NCBI GenBank assembly: GCA_013205245.1
Contig: JABMNH010000018.1
Location: 1 to 64,000, forward strand
Direction of reading: 5' to 3'
DNA from: Flavobacteriales bacterium
GTDB taxonomy: Bacteria > Bacteroidota > Bacteroidia > Flavobacteriales > Flavobacteriaceae
Length of the DNA: 64,000 nucleotides
Shown: positions 53,350 through 63,288 of the stretch, piece after piece
How the letters are laid out: every line of letters starts with the position of its first letter
Position numbering within the stretch: position 1 is the stretch's first letter
The notes under the pieces: model-generated
What the model saw: the letters and a program-made list of their open reading frames with translations, nothing else
Database searches by the model: none
What the model was told of the DNA's origin: nothing
Position numbers and translations under genes: made by a program

Positions 53350-56300
53350 ATGGCATCAAATAAAAAATACTGGAGAAGTGTTGAAGAATTAAACTCAGAC
53401 AATTCTGTTGTTGATCAGCTTATGCAAAAAGAATTTGTAGAAGAAATTCCTACAGATGCTTTTTTAGGCGATAAAGAAAGTTTATCAAACTCATCAACTA
53501 CCAGACGTGATTTTCTTAAATATGTTGGGTTTTCTACAGCAGCAGCTTCTTTAGCGGCTTGTCAAGGACCTGTTCTAAAATCGATTCCTTATGTTGTAAA
53601 ACCAGATAATATCATTCCTGGTGTGGCTAATTTTTACGCATCTACTATGGCAGATGGTTCAGATTTTGCAAATATATTGGTAAAAGTGCGCGAAGGCCGT
53701 CCTATTAAAATTGAGCCAAATAAAATGGCTGGTACTTGGGGCTCAACTTCTGCAAGAGTGCAAGCTTCGGTTTTATCTTTATATGATAACAACAGATTGC
53801 GTGGTCCATTGGCTCATAATAAAACAACAAACTGGTCTGCTTTAGATTCAAAAGTAGTTGAGACATTAAATACATTAAAAAGCAACAAAGAAAAAATAGT
53901 TGTTTTAACAGGTACAACTGCAAGCCCTACATCCGATAAGGTTATAGCCGATTTCGCCAAATCTTTTGGTAATGTACAACATGTGGTTTACGATGCTTTA
54001 TCAGAAAGTGCTGCCTTAGATGCTTTCGAAACCATGTATGGTTTACGCGCATTGCCAAATTATAAATTTGAGAATGCAGATCTTATTGTATCGATTGGCG
54101 CCGACTTTTTAGGCGATTGGCAAGGTGGACAATACAGTGCCGCTTACACCAAAGGACGTATTCCTGTAAAAGGAAAAATGTCTAAACACATTCAAATTGA
54201 ATCAAATCTTTCTTTAACAGGTGCTAATGCCGATAATCGCATACCTGTAAAACCATCAGAACAAGTATTTGCTTTAATAAATCTTTATAATGCCGTTACC
54301 GGAAGTAGTTTTGCTTCAAATAAAACCCCTGCCGATGGGGCTATTAAAAATATAGCACAACATCTTAAAAAAATCGGTAACAAAGCCGTTGTTGTTTGTG
54401 GCATTCAAAATGCAGCAGCACAAATTCTAACGAATGCTTTAAACGAAGCTTTACAATCTGAAGTTTTTGATATCACTTCGCCACGTTTTGTAAAAGCAGG
54501 AAATGATACCGAAGTTAAAAATTTAGTTGCCGATATGGCCGCAGGTAAAATTGGAGCACTATTGGTTTACAATGCCAATCCGTCTTACTCTTTACCAAAT
54601 GCAAAAGCTTTTAACGACGCTTTAAAAAATGTAAAATTATCGGTTGCTTTTACCATGTCTGATGATGAAACAGCTGTAAATACACAATATGTTGCCACAA
54701 CACCTCATTATCTTGAAGCTTGGGGCGATACCGAATTCCAATCAGGGCAGTTTGGTTTGATGCAACCAACTATAAATCCGTTGTTTGATACCCGTCAGTT
54801 TGAAGAGTCACTTTTAACGTGGATGGGTGCTGATAAAAAGTATTATCAAACTTTACGAGATAACTGGTCAACGTCTATTTTAAATGGTGGTTCTTGGAAC
54901 AAAGCTTTACACGACGGTCTTTTTAATGGTAAAAATACCGTTAAATTATCTGAGAAGAAAGTGGATGTATCAGCATCGGCTACAGCCTTATTAAAAGAAA
55001 CTAAAACAGCCGATTTTGAATTGGCTTTATACGCCAAGACAGCTTTAGGCGATGGCAAACAAGCCAACAATCCTTGGTTACAAGAATTGCCAGACCCAAT
55101 TACAAGAACATCTTGGGATAATTACATGACCATTTCTGCTGCCGATGCCAAAGCATTAGGTCTAGAAAATTGGAATGTAAGTGATGGCGCTTTAAACGGA
55201 AGTAAAGTAAATTTAAAAGTTGGCAGCATTGTTTTAAATAATGTACCTGCCTTTATTCAACCAGGTCAAGCCAAAGGAAGTATTGGTTTAGCTGTTGGTT
55301 ATGGCAGAACGTCTGGCATGCAAAACGAAATGATGACGGGTGTTAATGCTTTTGCAATGATGCAAGACTTTAATCCGGCTCAAACCGTAAGTATAGAAAA
55401 AGTAGCAGGAACACATGAATTTGCATGTGTGCAATTGCAACACACCATAATGGGACGTGATGAAATCATAAAAGAAACCACTTTAGATGATTTTATTAAT
55501 AAACCGAAAGATGAGTGGAATAAAACCCCAGAGTTTTCTTTAAATCATGAAGCAGTTGCGGCAGAGAAAGTAGATTTATGGGAAAAATTTGATGACACTA
55601 TTGGACATCATTTCAATTTATCTATAGATTTAGCTACCTGTACAGGTTGCGCATCTTGTGTTGTAGCCTGTCATGCAGAAAATAATGTGCCTGTTGTTGG
55701 TAAATACGAAATTCGTGTGAGTCGCGATATGCATTGGTTGCGTATTGATAGGTATTATACCTCTGATATGACCAACGAAAAAGCCAAAGAAGATGGTATT
55801 TTTGGATCGGGAGAAATGTTTAACACCATGATGATTCCTCAAGAGAATCCACAAGTGGCTTTTCAACCCGTAATGTGTCAACATTGTAACCACGCACCTT
55901 GCGAAACAGTTTGCCCCGTTGCGGCAACATCGCATGGCCGTCAAGGTCAAAATCACATGTCATATAACCGTTGTATTGGTACACGTTATTGTGCCAATAA
56001 CTGTCCTTATAAAGTACGTCGTTTTAACTGGTTTAAATATCCAGACAATAAAGAGTTCGACTTCAATATGAATAACGATCTTGGTAAAATGGTATTAAAT
56101 CCAGACGTGGTTGTACGATCAAGAGGGGTTATGGAGAAATGTTCTATGTGTTTGCAAAAAACACAATTGAGTATTTTAACAGCTAAAAAAGAAGGACGTC
56201 CCGTTAAGGATGAAGAATTCCAAACAGCCTGTTCAAGTGCATGTCCTACTGGCGCTATGGTATTTGGCGATGTAAACGACAAAAAAAGTGAAGTAGCACA

Positions 56301-56400
56301 TATTACAAAAGATGATCGCGCATTTCATTTATTGGCCGAAGTAGGTACCAAACCAAATGTTATGTATCATCTTAAAGTTAGAAATACAGAAGAATCATAA
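53350..56400 (+). CDS. actB: Alternative complex III subunit ActB (Tat-exported, molybdopterin-like + Fe-S)
   Basis: A 1016-aa fusion of a molybdopterin-oxidoreductase-like domain without cofactor (about 50-720) and an NrfC/HybA-type iron-sulfur domain (about 740-1016). A twin-arginine signal lies unusually deep at residues 50-66 (TTRRDFLKYVG..), followed by SLAAC, which may be a Tat lipobox. Cluster ligands: CTGCASCVVACHAE, CQHCNHAPCETVCPVAA, CIGTRYCANNCPY, and CSMCLQKTQ with CSSACPTGAM. This gives four sets for 3Fe-4S/4Fe-4S clusters. Starts 28 bp after actA. Confidence 0.96.
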   Translation: MASNKKYWRSVEELNSDNSVVDQLMQKEFVEEIPTDAFLGDKESLSNSSTTRRDFLKYVGFSTAAASLAACQGPVLKSIPYVVKPDNIIPGVANFYASTMADGSDFANILVKVREGRPIKIEPNKMAGTWGSTSARVQASVLSLYDNNRLRGPLAHNKTTNWSALDSKVVETLNTLKSNKEKIVVLTGTTASPTSDKVIADFAKSFGNVQHVVYDALSESAALDAFETMYGLRALPNYKFENADLIVSIGADFLGDWQGGQYSAAYTKGRIPVKGKMSKHIQIESNLSLTGANADNRIPVKPSEQVFALINLYNAVTGSSFASNKTPADGAIKNIAQHLKKIGNKAVVVCGIQNAAAQILTNALNEALQSEVFDITSPRFVKAGNDTEVKNLVADMAAGKIGALLVYNANPSYSLPNAKAFNDALKNVKLSVAFTMSDDETAVNTQYVATTPHYLEAWGDTEFQSGQFGLMQPTINPLFDTRQFEESLLTWMGADKKYYQTLRDNWSTSILNGGSWNKALHDGLFNGKNTVKLSEKKVDVSASATALLKETKTADFELALYAKTALGDGKQANNPWLQELPDPITRTSWDNYMTISAADAKALGLENWNVSDGALNGSKVNLKVGSIVLNNVPAFIQPGQAKGSIGLAVGYGRTSGMQNEMMTGVNAFAMMQDFNPAQTVSIEKVAGTHEFACVQLQHTIMGRDEIIKETTLDDFINKPKDEWNKTPEFSLNHEAVAAEKVDLWEKFDDTIGHHFNLSIDLATCTGCASCVVACHAENNVPVVGKYEIRVSRDMHWLRIDRYYTSDMTNEKAKEDGIFGSGEMFNTMMIPQENPQVAFQPVMCQHCNHAPCETVCPVAATSHGRQGQNHMSYNRCIGTRYCANNCPYKVRRFNWFKYPDNKEFDFNMNNDLGKMVLNPDVVVRSRGVMEKCSMCLQKTQLSILTAKKEGRPVKDEEFQTACSSACPTGAMVFGDVNDKKSEVAHITKDDRAFHLLAEVGTKPNVMYHLKVRNTEES

Positions 56401-56421
56401 ATTAAAGATTTATAATAAATT

Positions 56422-57816
56422 ATGTCTCATTACGAAGCACCTATAAGAGAACCATTAATTAATGGGGACAAAAGTTATCACGACATCAGTGTTGATGTTG
56501 CGGCGCCTGTAGAAGGTCGTGCCAATAAATTATGGTGGATTGCATTTTCAATTGCTTTAATCGCCTTTTTATCTGGTATAGGCGCTATTATATACACCAT
56601 TGGTATGGGTATTGGCGTTTGGGGATTAAATAACCGCATTAACTGGGCTTGGGATATCACCAATTTTGTTTGGTGGGTAGGTATTGGTCATGCTGGTACT
56701 TTAATCTCTGCCGTGTTGTTATTGTTCCGTCAGAAATGGCGTATGGGTATAAACAGATCTGCTGAGGCGATGACAATTTTTGCCGTTTTTCAAGCCGGAT
56801 TATTTCCGATTATTCACATGGGTCGTGTATGGAATGCCTATTATGTTTTGCCATTGCCAAATGCTTTGGGTAATTTATGGGTTAATTTTAACTCACCATT
56901 ATTATGGGATGTTTTTGCCATTTCAACATATTTATCGGTTTCATTGGTATTTTGGTATACAGGATTATTACCCGATTTCGCCATGTTAAGAGACCGTGCC
57001 GTCAAACCATTTCAAAAGAAAATTTACAGTTTGTTAAGTTTTGGATGGTCTGGCAGATTAAAAGATTGGCAACGTTTTGAAGAAGTATCTTTAGTGTTGG
57101 CTGGTTTGGCAACACCACTTGTATTATCTGTACACACAATTGTATCTATGGATTTTGCCACCTCGGTTATACCAGGATGGCACAGTACTATTTTCCCTCC
57201 ATATTTTGTAGCTGGAGCCATATTTTCTGGGTTTGCTATGGTGCAAACCTTGTTGATAATTATGCGTAAAGTTTCTAATTTAGAAGCTTATATTACACGT
57301 GTTCATATTGAAAATATGAATAAAGTAATTCTACTTACAGGTGGTATTGTAAGTGTGGCTTATATAACCGAATTTTTTGTAGGATGGTATTCTGGAAGTA
57401 GTTACGAAGATTACACATACCTATCGGTTGGTGCTGCAACAGGACCATATTGGTGGGCATTTTGGGCATTAATAACCTGCAACTTTATAATTCCACAATC
57501 ACTTTGGTTTAAAAAATTAAGAACCAATTATATGTGGTCGTTCTTTATCTCTATCGTTATAAATATAGGGATGTGGTTCGAGCGTTTTGATATTATAGTT
57601 ATCGATTTAAGTCGTGGTCATTTACCATCGTCTTGGACAATGTTTTCACCAACTTACGTTGATGTTGCTATTTTTATTGGAACGATAGGCTTTTTCTTTG
57701 TGCTGTTCTTATTATATGCACGTACTTTTCCAGTAATCGCGCAAGCAGAATTAAAGAGTATTTTAAAATCATCAGGAGAAAAATATAAAAAATTAAGAGG
57801 AGATAATCATGAGTAG
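56422..57816 (+). CDS. actC: Alternative complex III subunit ActC (NrfD/PsrC-like quinol-binding)
   Basis: Integral membrane subunit of 464 aa with about ten helices. It is of the NrfD family, the probable site of quinol oxidation. Visible markers: WWIAFSIALIAFLSGIGAIIYTIGMG, TNFVWWVGIGHAGTLISAVLLLFRQ, and VSMDFATSVIPGWHSTIFPPYFVAGAIFSGF, the last a strong ActC/NrfD patch. Its 3' end overlaps the actD start by 8 nt. Confidence 0.96.
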   Translation: MSHYEAPIREPLINGDKSYHDISVDVAAPVEGRANKLWWIAFSIALIAFLSGIGAIIYTIGMGIGVWGLNNRINWAWDITNFVWWVGIGHAGTLISAVLLLFRQKWRMGINRSAEAMTIFAVFQAGLFPIIHMGRVWNAYYVLPLPNALGNLWVNFNSPLLWDVFAISTYLSVSLVFWYTGLLPDFAMLRDRAVKPFQKKIYSLLSFGWSGRLKDWQRFEEVSLVLAGLATPLVLSVHTIVSMDFATSVIPGWHSTIFPPYFVAGAIFSGFAMVQTLLIIMRKVSNLEAYITRVHIENMNKVILLTGGIVSVAYITEFFVGWYSGSSYEDYTYLSVGAATGPYWWAFWALITCNFIIPQSLWFKKLRTNYMWSFFISIVINIGMWFERFDIIVIDLSRGHLPSSWTMFSPTYVDVAIFIGTIGFFFVLFLLYARTFPVIAQAELKSILKSSGEKYKKLRGDNHE

Positions 57817-58327
57817 TACAACCATTCAAGCCATTTTTGATGATGACGATGTACTTTTAAGTGCTGTTAAAGACTTAAAAGCGGCCAACTATCATATTGA
57901 AGAAGTATTCACGCCATTTCCAGTTCACGGACTAGAAAAAGCAGCGGGTTTAGAAAACACACGTATTGCAATCATGTCATTTATATATGGTGTTATTGGA
58001 CTTTCGTTTTCTGTGTGGATGATGAATTATATGATGATTCAAGACTGGCCACAAAACATTGGTGGAAAACCAAGTTTTAGCTTTGCCGAAAACATGCCAG
58101 CATTTGTGCCAATCATGTTTGAATTAACCGTATTTTTTGCAGCACATTTAATGGTAATTACCTTTTATATGCGCAGTAAATTATGGCCATTTAAAGAAGC
58201 CGAGAATCCAGATGTTCGCACAACCGATGATCATTTTATGGTTGAGGTGTCCACATCTAATGACGTTAAGGCCTTAGAAGATTTACTTAATAAAGTAGGT
58301 GCTAAAGAAATTAAAACAAAAGCATAA
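57809..58327 (+). CDS. actD: Alternative complex III subunit ActD (DUF3341)
   Basis: A 172-aa protein with two membrane helices (about 55-80 and 105-130) between soluble ends. The DUF3341 start AIFDDDDVLLSAVKDLKAANYHIEEVFTPFPVHGLE is unmistakable. It is a structural subunit of the complex that carries no cofactor motif. Start overlaps actC; actE follows by 5 bp. Confidence 0.95.
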   Translation: MSSTTIQAIFDDDDVLLSAVKDLKAANYHIEEVFTPFPVHGLEKAAGLENTRIAIMSFIYGVIGLSFSVWMMNYMMIQDWPQNIGGKPSFSFAENMPAFVPIMFELTVFFAAHLMVITFYMRSKLWPFKEAENPDVRTTDDHFMVEVSTSNDVKALEDLLNKVGAKEIKTKA

Positions 58328-58332
58328 GAACA

Positions 58333-58893
58333 ATGAAGCATATATTTAACATAGCTATTTTAGCTTTATTAGCCATAAGTTTAAGTTTTTGTAGTCGCGA
58401 TAATCGCACACGTAATGTGCGCTATATGGCCTCTACTGACATGTATACTCCTGTAAGCTATGAAACCTATGGAACAAACCCTAATTACACAAATGGTTTA
58501 GATGCGCAAGCGCCTGTTCCTGGTACAATTTTTAGAGGCGAAGTGCCTTACGAAATTGCAAATACCGAAGAAGGCTATCAATTGGCACTTAAAACTTTAA
58601 AATCACCTTTAGAGGTAAACGATGCTAATCTTGCAAATGGAAAAGCCATGTACACCATTTATTGCACTTCTTGTCATGGCGATAAAGGAGACGGTCAAGG
58701 TGTATTAATGCAACGTGAGAAATTTTTAGGTATACCAAATTACAAAGACCGCGCTATTACAGAAGGTAGTATTTACCATGTAATTATGTATGGTAGAAAT
58801 ATGATGGGTTCACACGCATCTCAATTAACCGACAAAGAACGCTGGGAAATTGTACAGTATGTACAAAAACTAAGAACAGATTTGTTAAAATAA
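58333..58893 (+). CDS. actE: Alternative complex III subunit ActE (monoheme cytochrome c lipoprotein)
   Basis: A 186-aa lipoprotein cytochrome. The lipobox is ILALLAISLSFC with Cys near residue 20, and the heme motif is CTSCHGDKGDGQG. A Met ligand candidate lies in MYGRNMMGSHASQL. It probably hands electrons from the complex to the oxidase or a soluble carrier. Lies between actD (5 bp) and actF (33 bp). Confidence 0.95.
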   Translation: MKHIFNIAILALLAISLSFCSRDNRTRNVRYMASTDMYTPVSYETYGTNPNYTNGLDAQAPVPGTIFRGEVPYEIANTEEGYQLALKTLKSPLEVNDANLANGKAMYTIYCTSCHGDKGDGQGVLMQREKFLGIPNYKDRAITEGSIYHVIMYGRNMMGSHASQLTDKERWEIVQYVQKLRTDLLK

Positions 58894-58926
58894 TTTACAG
58901 CCATAAATTAGATAGAAAAAAAAGAT

Positions 58927-60273
58927 ATGTATAGTTTTTCAAATAAATTAAGATTAGGAGCCATCATTTTAATGATATTAGGCGCTTTAGGTGTAGGCTA
59001 TAGTTTTTATAGTGTTCCAAGCTCTACAGATGAGGTTAAAGAGATGATGTCTCATAATACAGAACACAATGGAGATCTTGCCAAAAAAGAGGCAACTCAT
59101 AATGTTGAAGCTGATACACACACAACTGAAGTTAATGTTGATAGCGAAGCCAAACATTTAGAACATGCGTTTCACGCAATGCAAAACAGACCTTGGTCTG
59201 CCGCGTTTATTGCCATGTTTTTCTTTTTTATGATAGCTTTGGGAACCTTGGCATTTTATGCCATTCAATACGTATCGCAAGCAGGATGGTCTATTGTGCT
59301 TTTTAGAGTTATGGAAAGCATAACAGCTTATCTATTGCCTGGCTCTCTATTTATTTTTGGTTTTTTGATTATTTCAGCAATGCACGGAAATCATCTGTAT
59401 GTATGGATGAATCCCGATTTATACAATCCGCAAAGCGAACATTACGACCCAATTTTAATGGGTAAAAGTTGGTGGTTAAACACACCTTTCTGGATGATTC
59501 GTTCTTTTATCTTTTTATTCGGATGGAATTTATACCGCTATATTTCTAGAAAAAATTCTTTATTACAAGATACAGCTACCGATTTGGTGCATTATAAAAA
59601 GAACTTTAAAGCCTCAGTATTTTTCTTATTATTCTTTGTAGTGTCAGAATCTATGATGTCTTGGGATTGGATTATGTCTTTAACCCCACATTGGCAAAGC
59701 ACTCTTTTTGGATGGTATGTGTTTGCAACTTTATTTGTATCGTCAATTACCGTTATCGCAATGGTAACAATTTACTTAAGACATAGAGGGTTTTTACCAC
59801 ACGTAAACGACAGTCATTTACACGATTTAGCCAAGTTTATGTTCGGCTTCAGTATTTTCTGGACATACCTATGGTTCTCTCAATTTATGTTGATTTGGTA
59901 TGCCAATATGCCAGAAGAAACAGCTTATTTTATACCCCGACTTTTGGGACCTTACCAAGTGCTTTTTATTGGGATGTTGGTATCTAACTTTGTTTTCCCT
60001 ATTTTAGTTTTAATGAATAGTGATTACAAACGTTTGCCTTGGTTTATTATTTCTACTGGCGTCATTATTTTACTAGGTCATTATGTAGATATTTATGTTA
60101 TGGTTACACCAGCTACTGTTGGTAACCATTGGCAAATAGGAATTCCAGAAATTAGCCCCATGCTATTCTTTTTAGGTTTGTTTGTTTATGTAGTGTTTAA
60201 TGCTTTAACAAAAGCGCCATTACATGCAAAAGGCAATCCGTTTATGAAAGAAAGTGAGCATTACCATTACTAG
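58927..60273 (+). CDS. actF: Alternative complex III subunit ActF (NrfD-like)
   Basis: Second NrfD-like integral membrane subunit, 448 aa, about ten helices. The N-terminus has one helix, then a His/Glu-rich periplasmic or cytoplasmic segment (about 35-85; ..HNTEHNGDLAKKEATHNVE). Patches MHGNHLYVWMNPDLYNP, ESMMSWDWIMSLTPHWQSTLFGWY and WFSQFMLIWYANMPEET are typical of the quinol:cytochrome c oxidoreductase ActF group. The His-rich insert is not seen in all relatives that I recall. Confidence 0.95.
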   Translation: MYSFSNKLRLGAIILMILGALGVGYSFYSVPSSTDEVKEMMSHNTEHNGDLAKKEATHNVEADTHTTEVNVDSEAKHLEHAFHAMQNRPWSAAFIAMFFFFMIALGTLAFYAIQYVSQAGWSIVLFRVMESITAYLLPGSLFIFGFLIISAMHGNHLYVWMNPDLYNPQSEHYDPILMGKSWWLNTPFWMIRSFIFLFGWNLYRYISRKNSLLQDTATDLVHYKKNFKASVFFLLFFVVSESMMSWDWIMSLTPHWQSTLFGWYVFATLFVSSITVIAMVTIYLRHRGFLPHVNDSHLHDLAKFMFGFSIFWTYLWFSQFMLIWYANMPEETAYFIPRLLGPYQVLFIGMLVSNFVFPILVLMNSDYKRLPWFIISTGVIILLGHYVDIYVMVTPATVGNHWQIGIPEISPMLFFLGLFVYVVFNALTKAPLHAKGNPFMKESEHYHY

Positions 60274-60304
60274 AAAAATCAAAAAAATCAAGAACCAATA
60301 ATTT

Positions 60305-61324
60305 ATGAATGCACTTTTTTTTATTTTAATCTTTATAGCTTTAATTGTTGCCTGTTGGCAATTTGTTAAAATATTAGGATTAACAAAAGTTCAAGACGCT
60401 ACAGCTACCGAAAAAGAAAACAACATTAACGGATGGTTAATGCTTGGGCTTATGGTATTTATTTACGGACTCATGATTAGTTCTCTCTACTTAGGTAAAG
60501 ATGTATTATTGCCACGTTTATCGGCTTCGTTAGAAGGACATCATATTGATAATTTATTTGTCATAACCATGTGCCTTATTTTTACTGTGCAATTCATTAC
60601 ACAGTTTTTAATTTTCTATTATTCTTTTAAATACAGAGGCATAAAAGGACGTAAAGCTATTTTCTTTGCAGATAGTGCCAAGCTAGAATTTATTTGGACT
60701 GTAATACCTGCTTTTGTTTTAGTTTTGTTAGCAGGATATGGTTTATGGACTTGGAATGATGTTATGGATGCATCTGATGCTAAAGATCCTTTAATTGTTG
60801 AGGTTTATGCCAAACAATTTCAATGGGAAGCACGCTATGCCGGAAATGACAATACACTCGGCCAAGGAAATGTACGTTATATAAAAGGTAAAAACACCAT
60901 GGGTGTTAATTTAGAAGATAGCTATGCTATGGACGATGTGCCTACACGCGTTTTATATTTACCTAAAGGACGAAAAGTTGTTTTTAGTTTTAGATCTCAA
61001 GACGTTATTCATTCAGCCTATATGCCACATTTTAGAGCCCAAATGAATTGTGTACCAGGCATGATAACGCATTTTGCTTTTACACCTACAGTAACTACTG
61101 TTGAGATGCGGAAAAATAAAGACATTGTTACCAAAGTAACTCATATTAATGAATTGCGTAAAGAAAAAGGCGAAGACCCTTATACTTTTGATTATTTACT
61201 GCTTTGTAATAAAATTTGTGGATCATCTCATTACAATATGCAAATGAAAATTATTGTTGTTGAAGAAGCCGCGTTTAACACTTGGTTAGCTTCTCAAAAA
61301 ACATTGGCTCAAGTACTAAATTAA
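60305..61324 (+). CDS. coxB: Cytochrome c oxidase subunit II
   Basis: CuA-bearing subunit of a heme-copper oxidase, 339 aa. N-terminal helices (about 1-25, 47-70 and 85-110) precede LEFIWTVIPAFVLVLLAGYGLW, then the cupredoxin domain. CuA ligands: His in VIHSAYMPHFRAQMN, two Cys in LLCNKICGSSHYNM, and the following His and Met. The residue between the two Cys is Lys where many oxidases have Glu (CxExC). No cytochrome c domain is fused at the end. It follows actF by 31 bp, which physically ties complex III to the oxidase. Confidence 0.96.
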   Translation: MNALFFILIFIALIVACWQFVKILGLTKVQDATATEKENNINGWLMLGLMVFIYGLMISSLYLGKDVLLPRLSASLEGHHIDNLFVITMCLIFTVQFITQFLIFYYSFKYRGIKGRKAIFFADSAKLEFIWTVIPAFVLVLLAGYGLWTWNDVMDASDAKDPLIVEVYAKQFQWEARYAGNDNTLGQGNVRYIKGKNTMGVNLEDSYAMDDVPTRVLYLPKGRKVVFSFRSQDVIHSAYMPHFRAQMNCVPGMITHFAFTPTVTTVEMRKNKDIVTKVTHINELRKEKGEDPYTFDYLLLCNKICGSSHYNMQMKIIVVEEAAFNTWLASQKTLAQVLN

Positions 61325-61350
61325 AATCACCGAATTAAAAAAATCACCTT

Positions 61351-63120
61351 ATGTCTGAACATCACCATAAAGAGACTTTTGTAACTAAATATATTTTTAG
61401 CCAAGACCATAAAATGATATCCAAACAATACCTTATTACAGGTATGTTTATGGGTTTAATAGGCTTATTTATGTCTATGTTATTCCGTTTACAACTATCA
61501 TTTCCAGATACTTCTTTTAGCATTATCGAAGCCTTTTTAGGTAAAGGACAAGACGGAGGTATAATGACCCCCGACACTTATTTATCATTGGTCACAATTC
61601 ACGGTACCATCATGGTGTTTTTTGTGTTGACAGCTGGTTTAAGTGGTACCTTTAGTAACTTATTAATTCCGTTGCAAATTGGTGCACGCGATATGGCTTC
61701 GGGATTGTTAAATATGATTTCTTATTGGCTATTTTTCTTATCAAGTGTTATCATGGTTTTGTCACTTTTTATTGAGACAGGACCTGCATCTGCTGGATGG
61801 ACAATTTACCCACCTTTAAGTGCCTTGCCTCAGGCTATGCCAGGATCTGGATTAGGCATGACCATGTGGTTGGTATCTATGGCAATATTTATTGCTTCGT
61901 CATTATTAGGTGCTTTAAATTATATTGTTACCGTTTTAAATTTACGCACAAAGGGCATGAAAATGACCCGATTACCATTAACAATTTGGACATTTTTTGT
62001 AACGGCCATCATTGGTGTTGTTTCATTTCCAGTATTGTTATCGGCTGCTTTATTATTGGTTTTCGACCGTAGTTTTGGTACATCTTTTTATTTATCAGAT
62101 ATTTTTATCCAAGGAGAAGTCCTACACTACCAAGGCGGTTCTCCCATACTTTTTGAGCACTTATTTTGGTTCTTAGGACACCCAGAAGTTTATATTGTTA
62201 TTTTACCTGCCATGGGTATTGTTTCAGAAGTTATGGCAACCAACGCGCGTAAACCTATTTTTGGGTACCGCGCTATGATAGGTTCAATTATTGCCATCGC
62301 ATTTTTATCAACCGTCGTTTGGGGACATCACATGTTTGTAACAGGTATGAATCCGTTTTTAGGTTCTGTATTTACATTTACCACTTTGCTTATCGCGATA
62401 CCATCGGCTGTAAAAGCTTTTAACTGGATAACCACACTATGGAAAGGGAATTTGCAGCTAAATACGGCAATGTTATTTTCTATAGGGTTTGTTTCTACCT
62501 TTATTACAGGTGGATTAACGGGCATTGTTTTAGGCGATAGCGCTTTAGATATTAACGTTCACGATACTTATTTTGTGGTAGCGCATTTCCATTTAGTGAT
62601 GGGTGTTTCGGCAATTTTCGGCATGTTTGCTGGCGTGTATCATTGGTTTCCAAAAATGTACGGACGCATGATGAATAAAGATTTAGGTTATTTACACTTT
62701 TGGCTGACAGCAATTTCTGCCTATGGCGTATTTTTCCCGATGCATTTTGTCGGTCTAGCCGGATTGCCACGTCGTTATTATACAAACACAGCCTTTCCAA
62801 TATTTGATGACTTGTTACAAATAAATCATGTAATGACAATTTTTGCTTTAATTGGCGGTATTGCACAAATATTATTTTTTGCAAACTTCTTTTTTAGCAT
62901 GAAGAAAGGACCAAAGGCACCACAGAATCCATGGAAATCTAATTCTTTAGAATGGACAACTCCGGTAGAACATATGCACGGAAACTGGCCAGGCGAAATT
63001 CCAGAAGTACACCGTTGGGCTTACGATTATAGCAAAGTTGATGAAAATAACGACTATTATGATGGTAAAGATTTTACACCACAAATAGTCCCTGCCCGCC
63101 CTGGCGAAGAGATGATTTAA
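61351..63120 (+). CDS. coxA: Cytochrome c oxidase subunit I
   Basis: Catalytic heme-copper subunit of 589 aa with 12 core helices. Ligands and channels: HGTIMVFFVLTAG (heme a His), WFLGHPEVYIVILPAMG (CuB His, cross-linked Tyr, D-channel Glu), VWGHHMFVTGM (two CuB His) and DTYFVVAHFHLVMG (heme a3 and a His). The HPEVY glutamate marks an A1-type aa3/caa3 oxidase. Subunits III and IV are not in the operon, which ends at a terminator 24 bp after the stop. Confidence 0.97.
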   Translation: MSEHHHKETFVTKYIFSQDHKMISKQYLITGMFMGLIGLFMSMLFRLQLSFPDTSFSIIEAFLGKGQDGGIMTPDTYLSLVTIHGTIMVFFVLTAGLSGTFSNLLIPLQIGARDMASGLLNMISYWLFFLSSVIMVLSLFIETGPASAGWTIYPPLSALPQAMPGSGLGMTMWLVSMAIFIASSLLGALNYIVTVLNLRTKGMKMTRLPLTIWTFFVTAIIGVVSFPVLLSAALLLVFDRSFGTSFYLSDIFIQGEVLHYQGGSPILFEHLFWFLGHPEVYIVILPAMGIVSEVMATNARKPIFGYRAMIGSIIAIAFLSTVVWGHHMFVTGMNPFLGSVFTFTTLLIAIPSAVKAFNWITTLWKGNLQLNTAMLFSIGFVSTFITGGLTGIVLGDSALDINVHDTYFVVAHFHLVMGVSAIFGMFAGVYHWFPKMYGRMMNKDLGYLHFWLTAISAYGVFFPMHFVGLAGLPRRYYTNTAFPIFDDLLQINHVMTIFALIGGIAQILFFANFFFSMKKGPKAPQNPWKSNSLEWTTPVEHMHGNWPGEIPEVHRWAYDYSKVDENNDYYDGKDFTPQIVPARPGEEMI

Positions 63121-63143
63121 AAAAAACATCATACAAATTATAC

Positions 63144-63179
63144 AAAATCCTCAAAACACAGTTTTGAGGATTTTTTTTT
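63144..63179 (+). terminator. Terminator of the act-cox operon
   Basis: Stem AAAATCCTCAAAAC / GTTTTGAGGATTTT with an ACA loop and a run of nine T, just after coxA. Confidence 0.95.
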
Positions 63180-63250
63180 GACTTTTAAAATTTTATACTT
63201 AAGGCAGCTATATTTTATTCAATCCTAATCTATTAATCAACAGAATCTTT

Positions 63251-63258
63251 TATATTTG
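63251..63258 (+). promoter_or_regulatory. Candidate -7 element of the penicillin acylase gene
   Basis: TATATTTG matches TAnnTTTG, 30 bp before the ATG at 63289. No properly spaced -33 TTG was found. Confidence 0.45.
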
Positions 63259-63288
63259 ATACTTCAAGTTAAAAATTAAACACACGCC

